A stretch of 64,000 bases of DNA from Molanna angustata. Taxonomy: Eukaryota > Arthropoda > Insecta > Trichoptera > Molannidae. Made by a program: the position numbers and the translations under genes. The notes under the pieces are model-generated. The model was not told the origin of the DNA. It searched no databases and saw nothing but the letters and a program-made list of their open reading frames with translations. Numbering within the stretch: position 1 is the first letter of the stretch; each line of letters opens with the position of its first letter. Shown here piece by piece: positions 12,318 to 22,995 of the stretch. The stretch covers positions 10,349,756 through 10,413,755 of the forward strand of contig OY754987.1 of NCBI GenBank assembly GCA_963576475.1, written 5' to 3'.

Positions 12318-14783
12318 ATGGTTATTTGTTTTTTATGTAAAAAATCTGTAGATCTTAAGTCTCTTCAAAATCATTTTAAATTTAAACACAAGGTTAATCT
12401 CTACAACTTGTTAAAATATGTTTGTTGTGAAGATGACTGTAAAAGGTCATTCCATATATATAGTTCTTTTAAAAGACATTTAGAGAAATGTCATTTATCA
12501 AAAAAGGAATGTCTACGTACATCCTCTATATCGGAAAATATTTTGAATAGTAGTGAGACGCAACTGTCTGATACAATCGTTGAACAAAATTGTTTAAACG
12601 ATGCCTCATCATCTGTTCCATCAGTCTTGTCTAGGGATATAACTCATACCAAATCCAATATGGATGATGTTTTATCAACATTTATTGCATCACTTTATGG
12701 AAATACATTATTGCCAAGAAATGTTATACAAAACATTATTTTTGGTTTAAAAGATTGCTTAACTTCAATGGTTCCCACGATAACACAGAATATGAGTGCA
12801 GTTTTCGATGAACATTCAATTTCTCCTGACATTTTAAGGATTTTATCCAATAAAGTGAACACTTCAATCACTTCTTCATTAAACACTTTTTCAACAGAAC
12901 GAAAACGTTTAAATTATTTTAAAAATTGTGGATCACTTATTGAACCGCAACCAGTGGTTATTGGGCAACGAATTGATAGAGTGAAAATTCAAGGGGTAGT
13001 TAGATTACAACCCGTCGAATGCCATGCACAATTCATTCCTTTAAGAGACGTGCTAAATAAGTTTTTCTCTATGAATGATGTATTATCTGAAACCTTGCGT
13101 TATATGGATAGCTTAAATCTGAAAGAAGAAAAAGAAAATTTCATCCAAGGTTCATATTGGAAGGAAAGAATGAATCATCATGGTAATAGAATAGTTATTC
13201 CGTTATTCATGTATTTTGACGATTATGAGACTGGAAATGCTCTTGGAAGTCATGCTGGTATACATAAATTGGGTGCAGTTTATGTCTCGGTTCCATGTCT
13301 CCCACCCTGGCGTTATTCTGGTCTTTCCAATATATTCCTTGCTTTATTGTTTCATTCAGCTGATCGTATTGCTTTTGGCAATCACATTTTATTTCATCCA
13401 ATGATAAATGAATTAAATTACTTAAGTGATATTGGAATACCAATAGACATTCCAACTTTCAAAGGTAATTTATACTTTGAGCTTGGTGTCATTTTGGGTG
13501 ACAATTTAGGATTGCATTCAATGTTAGGATTTGTGGAAAGCTTTTCTTCCAACTTTTCATGTAGAGTTTGTAAAGTAACAAAATCTACACTTAAAGAGCA
13601 GTGTTATGAGAATAAAACTCTTCTACGCAATACTGATATGTATTCTGCTGACTTATCTCTGAACAATCCGTCTTTGACCGGCGTCAAAGAAAGGTGTGTT
13701 TTTTTGGATGTTCACAATTTTGATTTATTTCAGCAGGTTGGGGTTGACATTATGCACGATGTGCTCGAAGGTGTAGCAAAATATTTACTGAGTTTCATTT
13801 TATTAGAGTACACACAGAGGCTTAAATTATTTTCTTTAAACATTCTTAATGAAAAAATATCATCCATTGATTTGGGACCTGATAATAAAAATAGACCATG
13901 TTCAATAGAAAAAGAACACCTTATTCGAGGAACATTGCGTTTATCCGCAGGAGAGATGTTAACACTTTTGCGATTCTTGGGGATAATGATTGGAGATTTT
14001 GTGCCGAGAGACGATGCTCTTTGGGTGCTGTATGTAAAATTAAGAAAAATTCTTGAAATTCTTCTCAGTGTCAAAATTTGTGTTGGTGTAGAAGACTTGT
14101 TACATGTTTTAGTAGCTGAATTTAATGAGCTATATGTAAATGTAACAAAAAACTCTCTGAAACCTAAATTTCATAACATGATCCATTATCATACTGCCCT
14201 TATTAAATATGGACCTCTTTCTTCATTGATGTCAATGAGATTTGAACGTAAACATAGACATTCAAAAATGGCAGCAAATGCATCCCGCAATCGTGTTAAC
14301 ATCACCTATACTTTGGCAATGCGACATCAGCTCCAATTAAATGAAATTTTTCACCAAAACCGTGTTGGAAATGATTTTGTAATGGGACCTATAAAAAAGT
14401 GTTTGCATTCAGAATATAATTATGTTCAACAAAACCTACATTTAGATTCTTTAAAATCTTTAGAGAGAGTGAATTGGGCCATGATTTCCTCTGTACGGTA
14501 TGATAAAGGATGTATACTTCTTCATAGTTTAAGTGAAAATGGATATGATTACATTTTTATAATTGTAGAAAGTGTGTACGTCTATGATTCTACTCAGTTA
14601 ATTATTTCAGGCACATTATTTCATACAGTTGATTTTGATGAGCATTATTTTGCATATCAGGTTGAAAGTAAAGATACAATTAAACATTGCATTATGCTTG
14701 ATTCTTTACTTTCACCAATACCAAATACCAAAAATGTCTTGTTAGATGGTAATGAATATATTGTTTTGAGAAGTCCTGTGTAA
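12318..14783 (+). CDS. CACTA/EnSpm-like transposase with N-terminal zinc fingers, 821 residues
   Basis: An intact, intronless reading frame starts at an ATG in good context (ATCATGG). Residues 1-62 hold two C2H2-like fingers: C4-x2-C7...H19...H24, then a C-x4-C...H-x4-H finger. Candidate catalytic acidic residues sit in blocks typical of the animal relatives of the plant Tnp2 family: D301/D302 (YFDDYETGNALGSHAG), D477 (VDIMHDVLEGV, like the D-V-M-H block of Tnp2) and E643 (RFERKHRHSK). A C-x2-C pair near 415-418 lies between them. The protein should bind the element's ends and carry out cut-and-paste transposition in the nucleus. It follows the SAM gene by 58 bp on the same strand; a TTGTTTTAG acceptor-like site at about 12289-12297 could allow splicing from an upstream exon. 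The catalytic assignment is inference from motif position. Confidence 0.8.
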   Translation: MVICFLCKKSVDLKSLQNHFKFKHKVNLYNLLKYVCCEDDCKRSFHIYSSFKRHLEKCHLSKKECLRTSSISENILNSSETQLSDTIVEQNCLNDASSSVPSVLSRDITHTKSNMDDVLSTFIASLYGNTLLPRNVIQNIIFGLKDCLTSMVPTITQNMSAVFDEHSISPDILRILSNKVNTSITSSLNTFSTERKRLNYFKNCGSLIEPQPVVIGQRIDRVKIQGVVRLQPVECHAQFIPLRDVLNKFFSMNDVLSETLRYMDSLNLKEEKENFIQGSYWKERMNHHGNRIVIPLFMYFDDYETGNALGSHAGIHKLGAVYVSVPCLPPWRYSGLSNIFLALLFHSADRIAFGNHILFHPMINELNYLSDIGIPIDIPTFKGNLYFELGVILGDNLGLHSMLGFVESFSSNFSCRVCKVTKSTLKEQCYENKTLLRNTDMYSADLSLNNPSLTGVKERCVFLDVHNFDLFQQVGVDIMHDVLEGVAKYLLSFILLEYTQRLKLFSLNILNEKISSIDLGPDNKNRPCSIEKEHLIRGTLRLSAGEMLTLLRFLGIMIGDFVPRDDALWVLYVKLRKILEILLSVKICVGVEDLLHVLVAEFNELYVNVTKNSLKPKFHNMIHYHTALIKYGPLSSLMSMRFERKHRHSKMAANASRNRVNITYTLAMRHQLQLNEIFHQNRVGNDFVMGPIKKCLHSEYNYVQQNLHLDSLKSLERVNWAMISSVRYDKGCILLHSLSENGYDYIFIIVESVYVYDSTQLIISGTLFHTVDFDEHYFAYQVESKDTIKHCIMLDSLLSPIPNTKNVLLDGNEYIVLRSPV

Positions 14784-15790
14784 AAAATCCAAAAAGTTAA
14801 TATGTTTTAAGACCACTAAATAAATTTAGAATGGCTCTGCTTATTTATTAATGGCTATGTTATATTTTAATTAGTAAATTAATTTTAATTGCTTATTTAT
14901 AATGTTTTTTGTATTTAATTTGTCACTGATAATATATTAATAGTAGGGACACATAATATTCATAGTTTTTATGTTCCATACCTAGAAGCCAGTGTGATAT
15001 CAGTGTATTTTTAAGCCTTTTTGCAAAAGTTTTCTTTGTGTTTCCTTAATAAAGATGTTATGTACCTATATTAGGTGCCACGAAAGTATAATGTCTATGT
15101 CCATAGGTTGTATTGGTTCTTGTTACCCGCACTTGCTAACTAGTGAGAATGTCTTTGTAAATTAATTTTAATTGCTTATTTATAATGTTTTTTGTATTTA
15201 ATTTGTCACTGATAATATATTAATAGTAGGGACACATAATATTCATAGTTTTTATGTTCCATACCTAGAAGCCAGTGTGATATCAGTGTATTTTTAAGCT
15301 TTTTTGCAAAAGTTTTCTTTGTGTTTCCTTAATAAAGATGTTATGTACCTATATTAGGTGCCACGAAAGTATAATGTCTATGTCCATAGGTTGTATTGGT
15401 TCTTGTTACCCGCACTTGCTAACTAGTGAGAATGTCTTTCCAAATTTGAGTTGAAATGTTTTATGATTCTGTATAATATGTAAAGTTGTCTTATGTCCAG
15501 TAATTGAAATTCAGAGAACTGTCAATCTAATTGATATCTATAGGGTTTTTTATTGATTGCTTTCACTAAGGATTTTTATGTTTTTACCAGAGGTTTCAGT
15601 AATGTTTTGTAGACTCTCCCTCTCATCCAATCGGTCCATATTTCATAATAGATTGAGCTAGTGCGAAATACATGGTTTTAATTTGTTTTTTGTCCAGTAC
15701 ATTTCAGACATTTTTAAATAAAGACAGACGAGTTGAGTACTTTTGAAAACAACAAATTATAATTTTTTTTATAAATACTGCTCAAATTGA
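14784..15790 (+). repeat. 3' region of the transposase with a 283-bp tandem duplication
   Basis: 14874-15156 and 15157-15439 are tandem copies that differ at one base that I can see. Each contains a CTTAATAAAG polyadenylation signal (15046 and 15329 region), and another AATAAA is at about 14819. The rest is AT-rich without genes. Confidence 0.85.
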
Positions 15791-16340
15791 GCCACTCTGT
15801 GTCTAATGCATTCACGATATCTGTTTCAAATTTCCACTGTTGTTTGCAGTTTTATTTCTCGTTTAATTACTTCTATTGCAAAATTAATTCTTTCAATTGA
15901 CTGTTCTTTATTAACAATTTCTTTTAAATATACTTGTCCTTTTGCACGTCCCCAGATAAAGAAATCAAGTGGCGACAGGTCTGGGGATTGTGCAGGCCAC
16001 GGAATGGGGCCTAGTCTTCCAATCCAGGAATTGGGGAACATGTTAGGTAATCTTTTACGGCTACTGCGTAGTGAGCCGGACACAGCAAGTTGTTTTGATG
16101 GAAATCCATGTAATTTATACCATTTAGGTTGTCCAGCAAGTATTATGGTCAAACGATAATGTTGCCTATCACTCCTGCCCAAACATTGACTCTAAATTTT
16201 CTCTGAAAGGACACTAAACGGGCCACGCAGGATTCTCATTAGACCACATGCATGTAAACTGTGAAGGTTTACAATCTCCTCCCTAGTAAATTTCGACTCG
16301 TTTGTCCACAAAATTCTTTTTAAAAGGATTGTATTGTCAA
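15790..16340 (-). pseudogene. mariner/IS630-like transposase fragment
   Basis: The minus strand encodes, after a stop and a shift near 16190, the block W-I-G-R-L-G-P-I-P-W-P-A-Q-S-P-D-L-S-P-L-D-F-F-I-W-G. This is the region around the last catalytic acid of Tc1/mariner-type DDE transposases. Upstream, L-W-T-N-E-S-K-F-T replaces the usual first-motif D-E-S with N-E-S. Length, stops and the changed acid show it is dead. It lies inside the CACTA-like element. Confidence 0.7.
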
Positions 16341-16659
16341 TTTCAGCAATTTTTAGTAAAGGTATTTTTAGTAACTATAGCATGTACATGAAAAGAGTTC
16401 ATACCTGATTTAAATTATCCGAAACCCAGAATTTGTTGTATTTTTTTGCATTTTGAGAACTAACCTAACTTGCATGAAATAAAAATTATGTACTCTTTGA
16501 GAATAAAAAGATGTTTTTTTTATATATTTGATATGTCTCTATGTATTATGAATATAATATTTTTTTAATGCAATAAATCACATTTCCTGTGCAATGACTG
16601 AAACCTGAATTTTATTTCACTCCAAATATCCTACCTGTGTAAATTAGCAGAATACTGAG

Positions 16660-17280
16660 TAAGTAGATTAAAAATAGTCAAGTAGCTTTGCTGTGGCTAC
16701 AGAATAAATTAATTCAGAATACTGAGTGAGTTGATTAAAATTAGCCAAGTTGTTTGCTGTGGATACTGAATGAATTAGTTCAGATTACCGAGTAAGTAGA
16801 TTAATTTTAACCAAGTTGGTTGCTGTAGATACGAAATGAATTGGTTCAGATTACCGAGTAAGTAGATTAATTTTAACCAAGTTGTTTGCTGTAGATACGA
16901 AATGAATTGGTTCAGATTACCGAGTAAGTAGATTAATTTTAACCAAGTTGTTTGCTGTAGATAAGAAATGAATTGGTTCAGATTACCGAGTAAGTAGATT
17001 AATTTTAACCAAGTTGTTTGCTGTAGATACGAAATGAATTGGTTCAGATTACCGAGTAAGTAGATTAATTTTAACCAAGTTGTTTGCTGTAGATAAGAAA
17101 TGAATTGGTTCAGATTACCGAGTAAGTAGATTAATTTTAACCAAGTTGTTTGCTGTAGATACGATATAAATTAGTTCAGATTACCGAGTAAGTTGATTAA
17201 ATTTAGCCAAGTTGTTTGCTGTAGATACGAAATGAATTAGTTCAGATTACCGAGTAAGTTGATTAAATTCAGCCAACTAA
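16660..17280. repeat. 66-bp tandem array, right subterminal region
   Basis: About nine copies of a 66-bp unit, each with GATTACCGAGTAAGTAGATT and CCAAGTTGTTTGCTGTAGAT; copies start near 16783, 16849 and 16915 and onward. The motifs match pieces of the left end of the CACTA-like element, so the array is probably an expanded transposase-binding region. That role is inference. Confidence 0.85.
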
Positions 17281-17552
17281 GTTGGTTGAATTTGACAGTT
17301 ACTTGGCTAATATTACAAAGCTAGTAGGTTAATTTTTGACAGGATACTTGGCTAATTATACAAAGTTGTCCGTTGTTAACCAAGTTACTAGATTAATTTT
17401 GACAGATTGTTAACAAAGCTACTCGGTTAAAATTAGCAGACCATTTATTTGGCAATTTTTAGCAACGAACTTTGCAGGTACTATATTAACAAAGTTGCTT
17501 GGTTATTATTAGCAGCAAATCATTTATTTTTAACAACTACATTTTTTGAGTG
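17281..17552 (+). repeat. right terminal region of the CACTA-like element
   Basis: Diverged subterminal repeats (AACCAAGTTACTAG, AACAAAGCTACTCGGTTAAA, AACAAAGTTGCTTGG) run to the end at ATTTTTTGAGTG. Confidence 0.7.
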
Positions 17553-17956
17553 AAAGTCAGGATCTACAAGACTTGCATAAGATTAATCATGACATACGCC
17601 ATAGAGACAAGAGCTGACACCACCCACACAAAAAGTCTCCTTAAAACCACGGAGATGAAGACTCTACGGTCCATCGCAGGAGTAACCCTCCGAGATCACA
17701 TGAGGAGCTCCGAAATAAGCAAAATTTGTGATGTTGAGGACGTGGTGCGATGGGGTAGAACAAGAAGACGTTTCTGGAGAGATCGCGTGGGGAGAGCAAG
17801 CTCAGAGGATATCAGCTGATGAACATCCTACAGGTAGCAGACCTCCAGGAAGACCACCCAAACGATGGAGGGACAGCTGGACGTCCTCCTCCCAGGAGCA
17901 GGTGCGGAGAACTACAGGGCATAGTCCTAGCTGACGAAGAAGAAGAAGAAGAAGTA
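17553..17956 (+). pseudogene. RTE-like LINE family A, right part with (GAA)n tail
   Basis: The frame resumes where the 5518-5792 segment stops: KVRIYKTCIRLIMTYAIETR, then T-T-E-M-K-T-L-R-S-I-A-G-V-T-L-R-D-H, R-W-G-R-T-R-R-R-F-W-R-D and, after a short deletion, G-S-R-P-P-G-R-P-P-K-R-W-R-D-S-W-T-S-S-S. It ends with AGCTGAC(GAA)n, as other copies do. Confidence 0.8.
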
Positions 17957-17967
17957 TATGATTTTAG

Positions 17968-19230
17968 CAAATACTCTAGATATAATACGTGCAACTTCAC
18001 GTAAAAACTGGCAGTATGCTACACTAGCGCCTCTATCGGCCTGAGGTGTCAGAATTATGTTAGGTAATGTTTGTATGGGAAGTTGAGAAGCACTATTAGT
18101 AAAATAGCTAAAATTTATAATATACCTATTAAATGTCGAATCAAAGAAGTTATACTGGTGGAGGAGTATGTGCAGTATATGGGTGTAATAATTATAAGTT
18201 ACAAAAAGACACTAAGTCCTTTTATAGGATGCCGAAAAACATGGAATGGTATGTTTACAACTAACATTATTCTATTTTTATCATGAACTTTTAACCATTA
18301 ATATACAGGGTGTTCGGCAGAACGTTAGACAAACTGATATGGTTTATAGAGGGAACCATTTGGAACAACTTGTGGGTACTCAGAATGTATATAGGTGCTC
18401 CCTTTTTTTAAGGATGTCTTAATTTTTTTTTTGAAAAATCCCAAAATTTTACCTGTTAGCCTCTATAACTTTTTAATTTACCAACCAATCAGATTCATTT
18501 AAATTTTATTTTTATCTCAAATGTATACCTATTAAGAAAAAAAATATTTGTTCCAGAAAGTGGCCATCAAAAAAAAATATGGCCCAACAAAGTCCAAAGA
18601 ATGGACAGAGAAAAAAATTAAGATCATTTTTAAATCACTTTTAAAAATATTCAGAAAAAAGACTGAGTTCATCAAATCTCATACAAACTTCTCTAAAATA
18701 TTTTCTTTCTATCGGTATACAACGTGTGTGTATATTGTGTATAACATACACAAAAAAAAAAATAAAAACCCAACGATAGTCGCTTTTTCAACATTTTCAA
18801 TAATATCAATGATAGTGAATTATAAATTTATACTTGAATACTATAATTTATACATTATATACTATACCATACTATGTTAAATAAATGTGAATAAACAATA
18901 TCTTGATAAGGATCTAATAAAAACTTGCTAATAATTCATATCAATAATCCTAAGTAAATTAACCAAAATATAAATAATTATACACCATTGATGTGTTTTA
19001 TTATTATCTGGTAATCCTTAATATTCAAAATAATTAAATAAATGTATTAAATAATTAAATCATGTCATTATCCCATATTTTATCGCAAAAATATAGTGAT
19101 AATCTTACATGAATAATACGTATTAAACTGAACTTATCACCTCAAGCCGACAGATGGCTCTGTAAAAAATATTGCCGTCTTCTTGTATGGGGAATGTCAA
19201 GAGTTGTGCGTATTATATCTAGAGTATTTG
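17968..19230 (+). mobile_element. non-autonomous P-superfamily transposon with THAP exon
   Basis: The ends are inverted repeats: CAAATACTCTAGATATAATACG on the left is matched by its reverse complement ending at 19230, with weaker pairing over about 100 bp. It is flanked by GATTTTAG (17960-17967) and (G)ATTTTAG (19230/19231-19237), a 7-8 bp duplication as made by P-like transposases. It contains a THAP-type coding exon. A TACAGGGTGTTCGGCAGAAC segment near 18306 and a long AT-rich stretch fill the rest; no catalytic domain is present. Confidence 0.7.
18133..18248 (+). CDS. THAP zinc-finger first exon of a P-like transposase (partial)
   Basis: From ATG at 18133 the exon encodes 38 residues plus two bases and ends at a GGTATGT donor (GT at 18249). 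The residues include C13-x4-C18 in VCAVYGCNNYKLQKDTKSFY followed by R-M-P-K-N. This is the first half of a THAP (C2CH) DNA-binding finger. The second C and H would lie in a missing exon. The frame stays open only across this piece. Alone it cannot form a complete finger. Confidence 0.65.
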
Positions 19231-19315
19231 ATTTTAGTGCTCATATGTTTGTCATAGCTGACGAAGAAGAAGAAGAAGAAGTATATGATTTTAGTGCTCA
19301 TATGTTTGTCATCGA
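19231..19315 (+). repeat. tandem copy of the LINE A tail and its flank
   Basis: AGCTGAC(GAA)nGTATATGATTTTAG appears again at 19257, followed by TGCTCATATGTTTGTCAT, which also precedes it at 19238. Either a 55-60 bp tandem duplication or a minimal LINE-tail insertion with a target duplication explains this. Confidence 0.7.
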
Positions 19316-19800
19316 ATTGAAAATGTCTTTGAACAATATTTTTACATATAGTAAATAACTATCAATTAGTGTATGTGTCTCTTTTTATTTTATTCTTTTG
19401 AAATCGCCACACAGTGCTACAATGAAAGAGATAGATATATCTTTGAGTGCTTCTTTAGGTTCATAAATATTAAAATTGGTTCAGACTAAACTGAGTTTAA
19501 GACGGGAAGGAGTTAAATCGGTTGGTTAATTTTAAATGCAAAATGAAAATGCGGCTGTCTTGTTAAAATTAATATACTTACCCAGAAATACATACATACT
19601 TTGTCAACATTATTGTTAACTCATAAAGTAACTAAAAACTAAAGTGATTTATTTATTATTTCATCCAGTTATTTAGTTATTTAGTATTACCGAAGCGTCT
19701 GATTATAATATTCAAGTTGAAAATACTGTGTTTTAGTAGTTTTTTTTTATTACATATACCACAATTTACATAATTTTAAATAAGCAACATAACAAATAAA
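19316..19800. other. AT-rich spacer, nothing recognised
   Basis: No gene or repeat boundary was identified. Confidence 0.4.
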
Positions 19801-21000
19801 TTGGTTTGGTTTGGACCACCTCACTAGACCAGGCCTGTTCCGAGGTGGTAGACTAGTTACATAATATTAATTACTAAGTCATTGTAAGCTGTTATATAGA
19901 ATGATTGTGTAGCCCATGGTTCACTTATTGAGTCCTATGTTAGTAGTTTTGTCGTGTATGTTGTTATAAATTGAGAATTTGCTGAGAATAGATGATCCCT
20001 TTGTTATATAACCATGTTTGTATTGTATGTATGTTGTTATGAATTGTGAATTTGCTGACAATAGTTGATCCCTTTGTTATATAACCATGTTTGTATTGTA
20101 TGTATGTTGTTATGAATTGAGAATTTGCTGACAAAAGTTGATCCCTTTGTTATATAACCATGTTTGTATTGTATGTATGTTGTTATGAATTGTGAATTTG
20201 CTGACAATAGTTGATCCCTTTGTTATATAACCATGTTTGTATTGTATGTATGTTATTATGAATTGAGAATTTGCTGACAATAGTTGATCCCTTTGTTATA
20301 TAACCATGTTTGTATTGTATGTATGTTGTTATGAATTGAGAATTTGCTGACAATAGTTGATCCCTTTGTTATATAACCATGTTTGTATTGTATGTATGTT
20401 GTTATGAATTGAGAATTTGCTGACAATAGTTGATCCCTTTGTTTTATAACCATGTTTGTATTGTATGTATGTTGTTATGAATTGAGAATTTGCTGACAAT
20501 AGTTGATCCCTTTGTTATATAACCATGTTTGTATTGTATGTATGTTGTTATGAATTGAGAATTTGCTGACAATAGTTGATCCCTTTGTTATATAACCATG
20601 TTTGTATTGTATGTATGTTGTTATGAATTGATAATTTGCTGACAATAGTTGATACCTTTGTTATATAACCATGTTTGTATTGTATGTATGTTTATGTCTT
20701 GTATTTTCTATTAAATGTATGTTCTTTATATCTTTTGCAACTAAATTTAGGATCTTTGGAGCCAAGTATTGATAATGTCTTTGTCCGTATGTAGTGTTTG
20801 TCTTCGGAGTGATTAGTTGATGTCTGTGTCTTGTATCGTGAGAATGTTGAGCAGTGATATGGTTTTTCTTATCATTTTTAAAGTGAATTAGAATTTGTTT
20901 AATATAGAGTTGTGCTGTAGTTAGTACGTTAAAGTCTTTAAATAGTTGAATGGTCGGGAAATGGAAAGGTTTTTTAATAATCACTTTAATGAAAATTATG
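19801..21000 (-). pseudogene. LINE C-terminus and tandem-repeated 3' UTR
   Basis: The minus strand encodes (20661-20984) a tail with T-A-Q-L-Y-I, H-D-T-R-H-R-H and T-T-Y-G-Q-R-H-Y-Q-Y-L-A-P-K-I-L-N. This resembles the end of CR1/Jockey-group LINE proteins, where the sequence is usually Y-G-x-R-S-x-x-Y-x-G-P-x-x-W-N. About ten 73-bp units follow (19960-20690), each containing TGATCCCTTTGTTATATAAC on the plus strand. The presumed 3' end is the GGTGGTCCAAACCAAACC-type segment (minus strand) near 19800-19855. It is 5'-truncated. Confidence 0.6.
19960..20690. repeat. 73-bp tandem array, about ten units
   Basis: GATCCCTTTGTTATATAACC recurs every 73 bp (for example 20067 and 20140), with few changes between units. 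Confidence 0.9.
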
Positions 21001-21059
21001 TATTTGCCTCTTGTATTTTCGATTATTCAGCTCTAACTTACACTTAATATTCGATCTCA

Positions 21060-21370
21060 ATTTTCGATACGATCGAATAGTATTTTTTTTGGTCCAGAAC
21101 TGTTTATTGAGAGACTCCTTAAATATTATGATATTCAAATATGACAAAGTTTTGCGAGCGTTCACGTATGAATGCAACAAGTCTGCGGTCGTAAAAGCTG
21201 CAACGCATGCTTGGCGCATATCCGGTGACCGATGTTTGTCGACTGCCGACTTCAGACCCGCCTCCAGCATCACATGGCTCGCGATGGAAATGTTTAATAA
21301 CCCTGACACGCCTATGCCTTGGCTACGGATGCGTTGAATGCGATCGTCTAAGGACGGTTGATCTTCAGGA
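21060..21370 (-). other. GC-richer open segment, possible exon of unknown gene
   Basis: A minus-strand frame is open from about 21370 to the LINE boundary near 21120. It is distinctly less AT-rich than its surroundings and contains SGLLNISIASHVMLEAGLKS and S-P-D-M-R-Q-A-C-V-A-A-F. The composition looks like real protein. I do not recognise the family. Splice sites at both ends are ambiguous. It may be a host exon, a retroelement part or chance. Confidence 0.3.
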
Positions 21371-22550
21371 GTAACAAAATATTTAATTATAATAGAGTTT
21401 TATAACAAGTCTAATTTTCTCAGATTTTCTCAGATCAATAAAAAACGGTAACATTAAATCAAAAAATGAAATAACAATGAACACTTCCTTGTACTATATT
21501 ATGCATGGTGTGAGCTTATTACCGATTTCTTGATTTCTTCCAACAAACTAGTAATTTAGTCCAGGATATAACCACGAAAGTCAAACGATTTCCCACTATG
21601 CCTCGAAGGTCGACAACAAAACTTAGCAAAAAAGCAGTAATTTTTTAAATAAAACATTTCTTAATAATCAATTATAAATGATTTCAAATGATTTATTGGT
21701 AATTCTTTAATTGCTTGTACATATGCTTCCCTTTTGCAATCATTTAATGTAAACCCCTATTTCTCTGAGATCTAATGGAATTCTGTTTTTATTCTTCTTT
21801 TCAACAGTAAATATATTATGATCTAAATTGTACAGCACAAATCCGTCTCTATTGGTGGCTGTGCCTTATTAAAAAAAATCATTTCAAAATAATGAAATAA
21901 TAAGGAATGTAGTTTTGTCAAGAAATAACAATTTCAAACATTTTAAATATAATTATGAACTTATTCCAGAAACTTCGCCACATTATTCCAAAACTCTTCC
22001 ATTTGAAACATAATTTTTAAACTGCGTAATAATAAGTAACAATTATATGAATTGAAAATGAAAATATCACAAACAATTATTTGGTAGATACCTACATATA
22101 TATCAAATAAATTCATCCGATACAATTTCGTCCGTCAAAAACTGTCAAATCTGACAGTTCTTCACTATTGGCGGGAGAGAGTGTTGTTCCGAAATCGAAT
22201 TCATCATAGATTTTCAAATGTTCTGTGCAACGTGCGTAGATAGGGACAACGCCGTCTATGACATGAATATAATAAACGTACATTTTTGTCATTTTGAGGC
22301 CAGTTTCATATAAAAGTGCGAGGGAAAATATTGCTTGTGGTGCTATTATGAAGGGTGAAATTCACGCCATACTTTGTGAGGGTGCGTTGGTTGCGATTCT
22401 GTGCTGCCAACATAATAAACGGAAATTAAAAATATGAGATAATCTTTCGTATATATAATATGTCGGAGCGTGGCTCAGTTTGTAAGAGATAAGAATTTAT
22501 GGTTGACTTTTGTACTAGATGGATTGCAACACTGCAAAAAAAAAATATTT
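21371..22550. other. AT-rich spacer, nothing recognised
   Basis: No gene, repeat end or RNA gene could be supported. Some less AT-rich sequence lies near 22100-22420. Confidence 0.4.
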
Positions 22551-22554
22551 TTTT

Positions 22555-22995
22555 ATTTTTGTATATATTATCTATGGTTCTCGGGAAACTAACAGGTTAA
22601 ATACTAATTAGACACGCACCCAATCAAATTGTCACATTCTGAATACTTATTCCATAAACAAATCCAAAACTTGTGTTGATAGATGGGGAATTTCTTTTCA
22701 AATTATTCATATAAAAGAATGTATGTGAGATACGTGATAGTGTGAGTGCGAGCGAGACAGAATGAGCAACTGATGTTATTTATAATAGAAGGTGTGTTGT
22801 GTGCCCGGCGTCTTTCACTTACCGCTGACATCAAGTTCACCTACATTGTAATTGTATATAGCTGTCGTATCTTTGTGTATATAAAATTTTATTTGACTTA
22901 TTTTATTAATACTTATTTTATTGTCCTTTCACAAATCAAGACTAAAATACGGTAAAACTGTGTTTTCACCGGGAATCGAGCCCGGGACTATGATG
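22555..22995 (-). repeat. SINE S1, interrupted, minus strand
   Basis: The 3' half lies at 22560-22655 (CTGTTAGTTTCCCGAGAACC on the minus strand). A box-B-like ATCATAGTCCCGGGCTCGAT lies at 22965-22995 next to GGTGAAAACACAG. The intervening 300 bp is unrelated and may be an insertion. Confidence 0.5.

Noticed and set aside
13207..13455. Open frames inside the transposase region on other frames
   Set aside because: Shadows of the 821-residue transposase frame.
16660..17280. A CRISPR-like array
   Set aside because: The units are continuous tandem repeats without unique spacers, in a eukaryotic transposon.
18071..18286. A 71-residue protein on the plus strand
   Set aside because: A different frame of the same DNA gives the THAP pattern with a donor site, which is a better explanation.
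19960..20690. A CRISPR-like array
   Set aside because: A plain 73-bp tandem repeat with no variable spacers.
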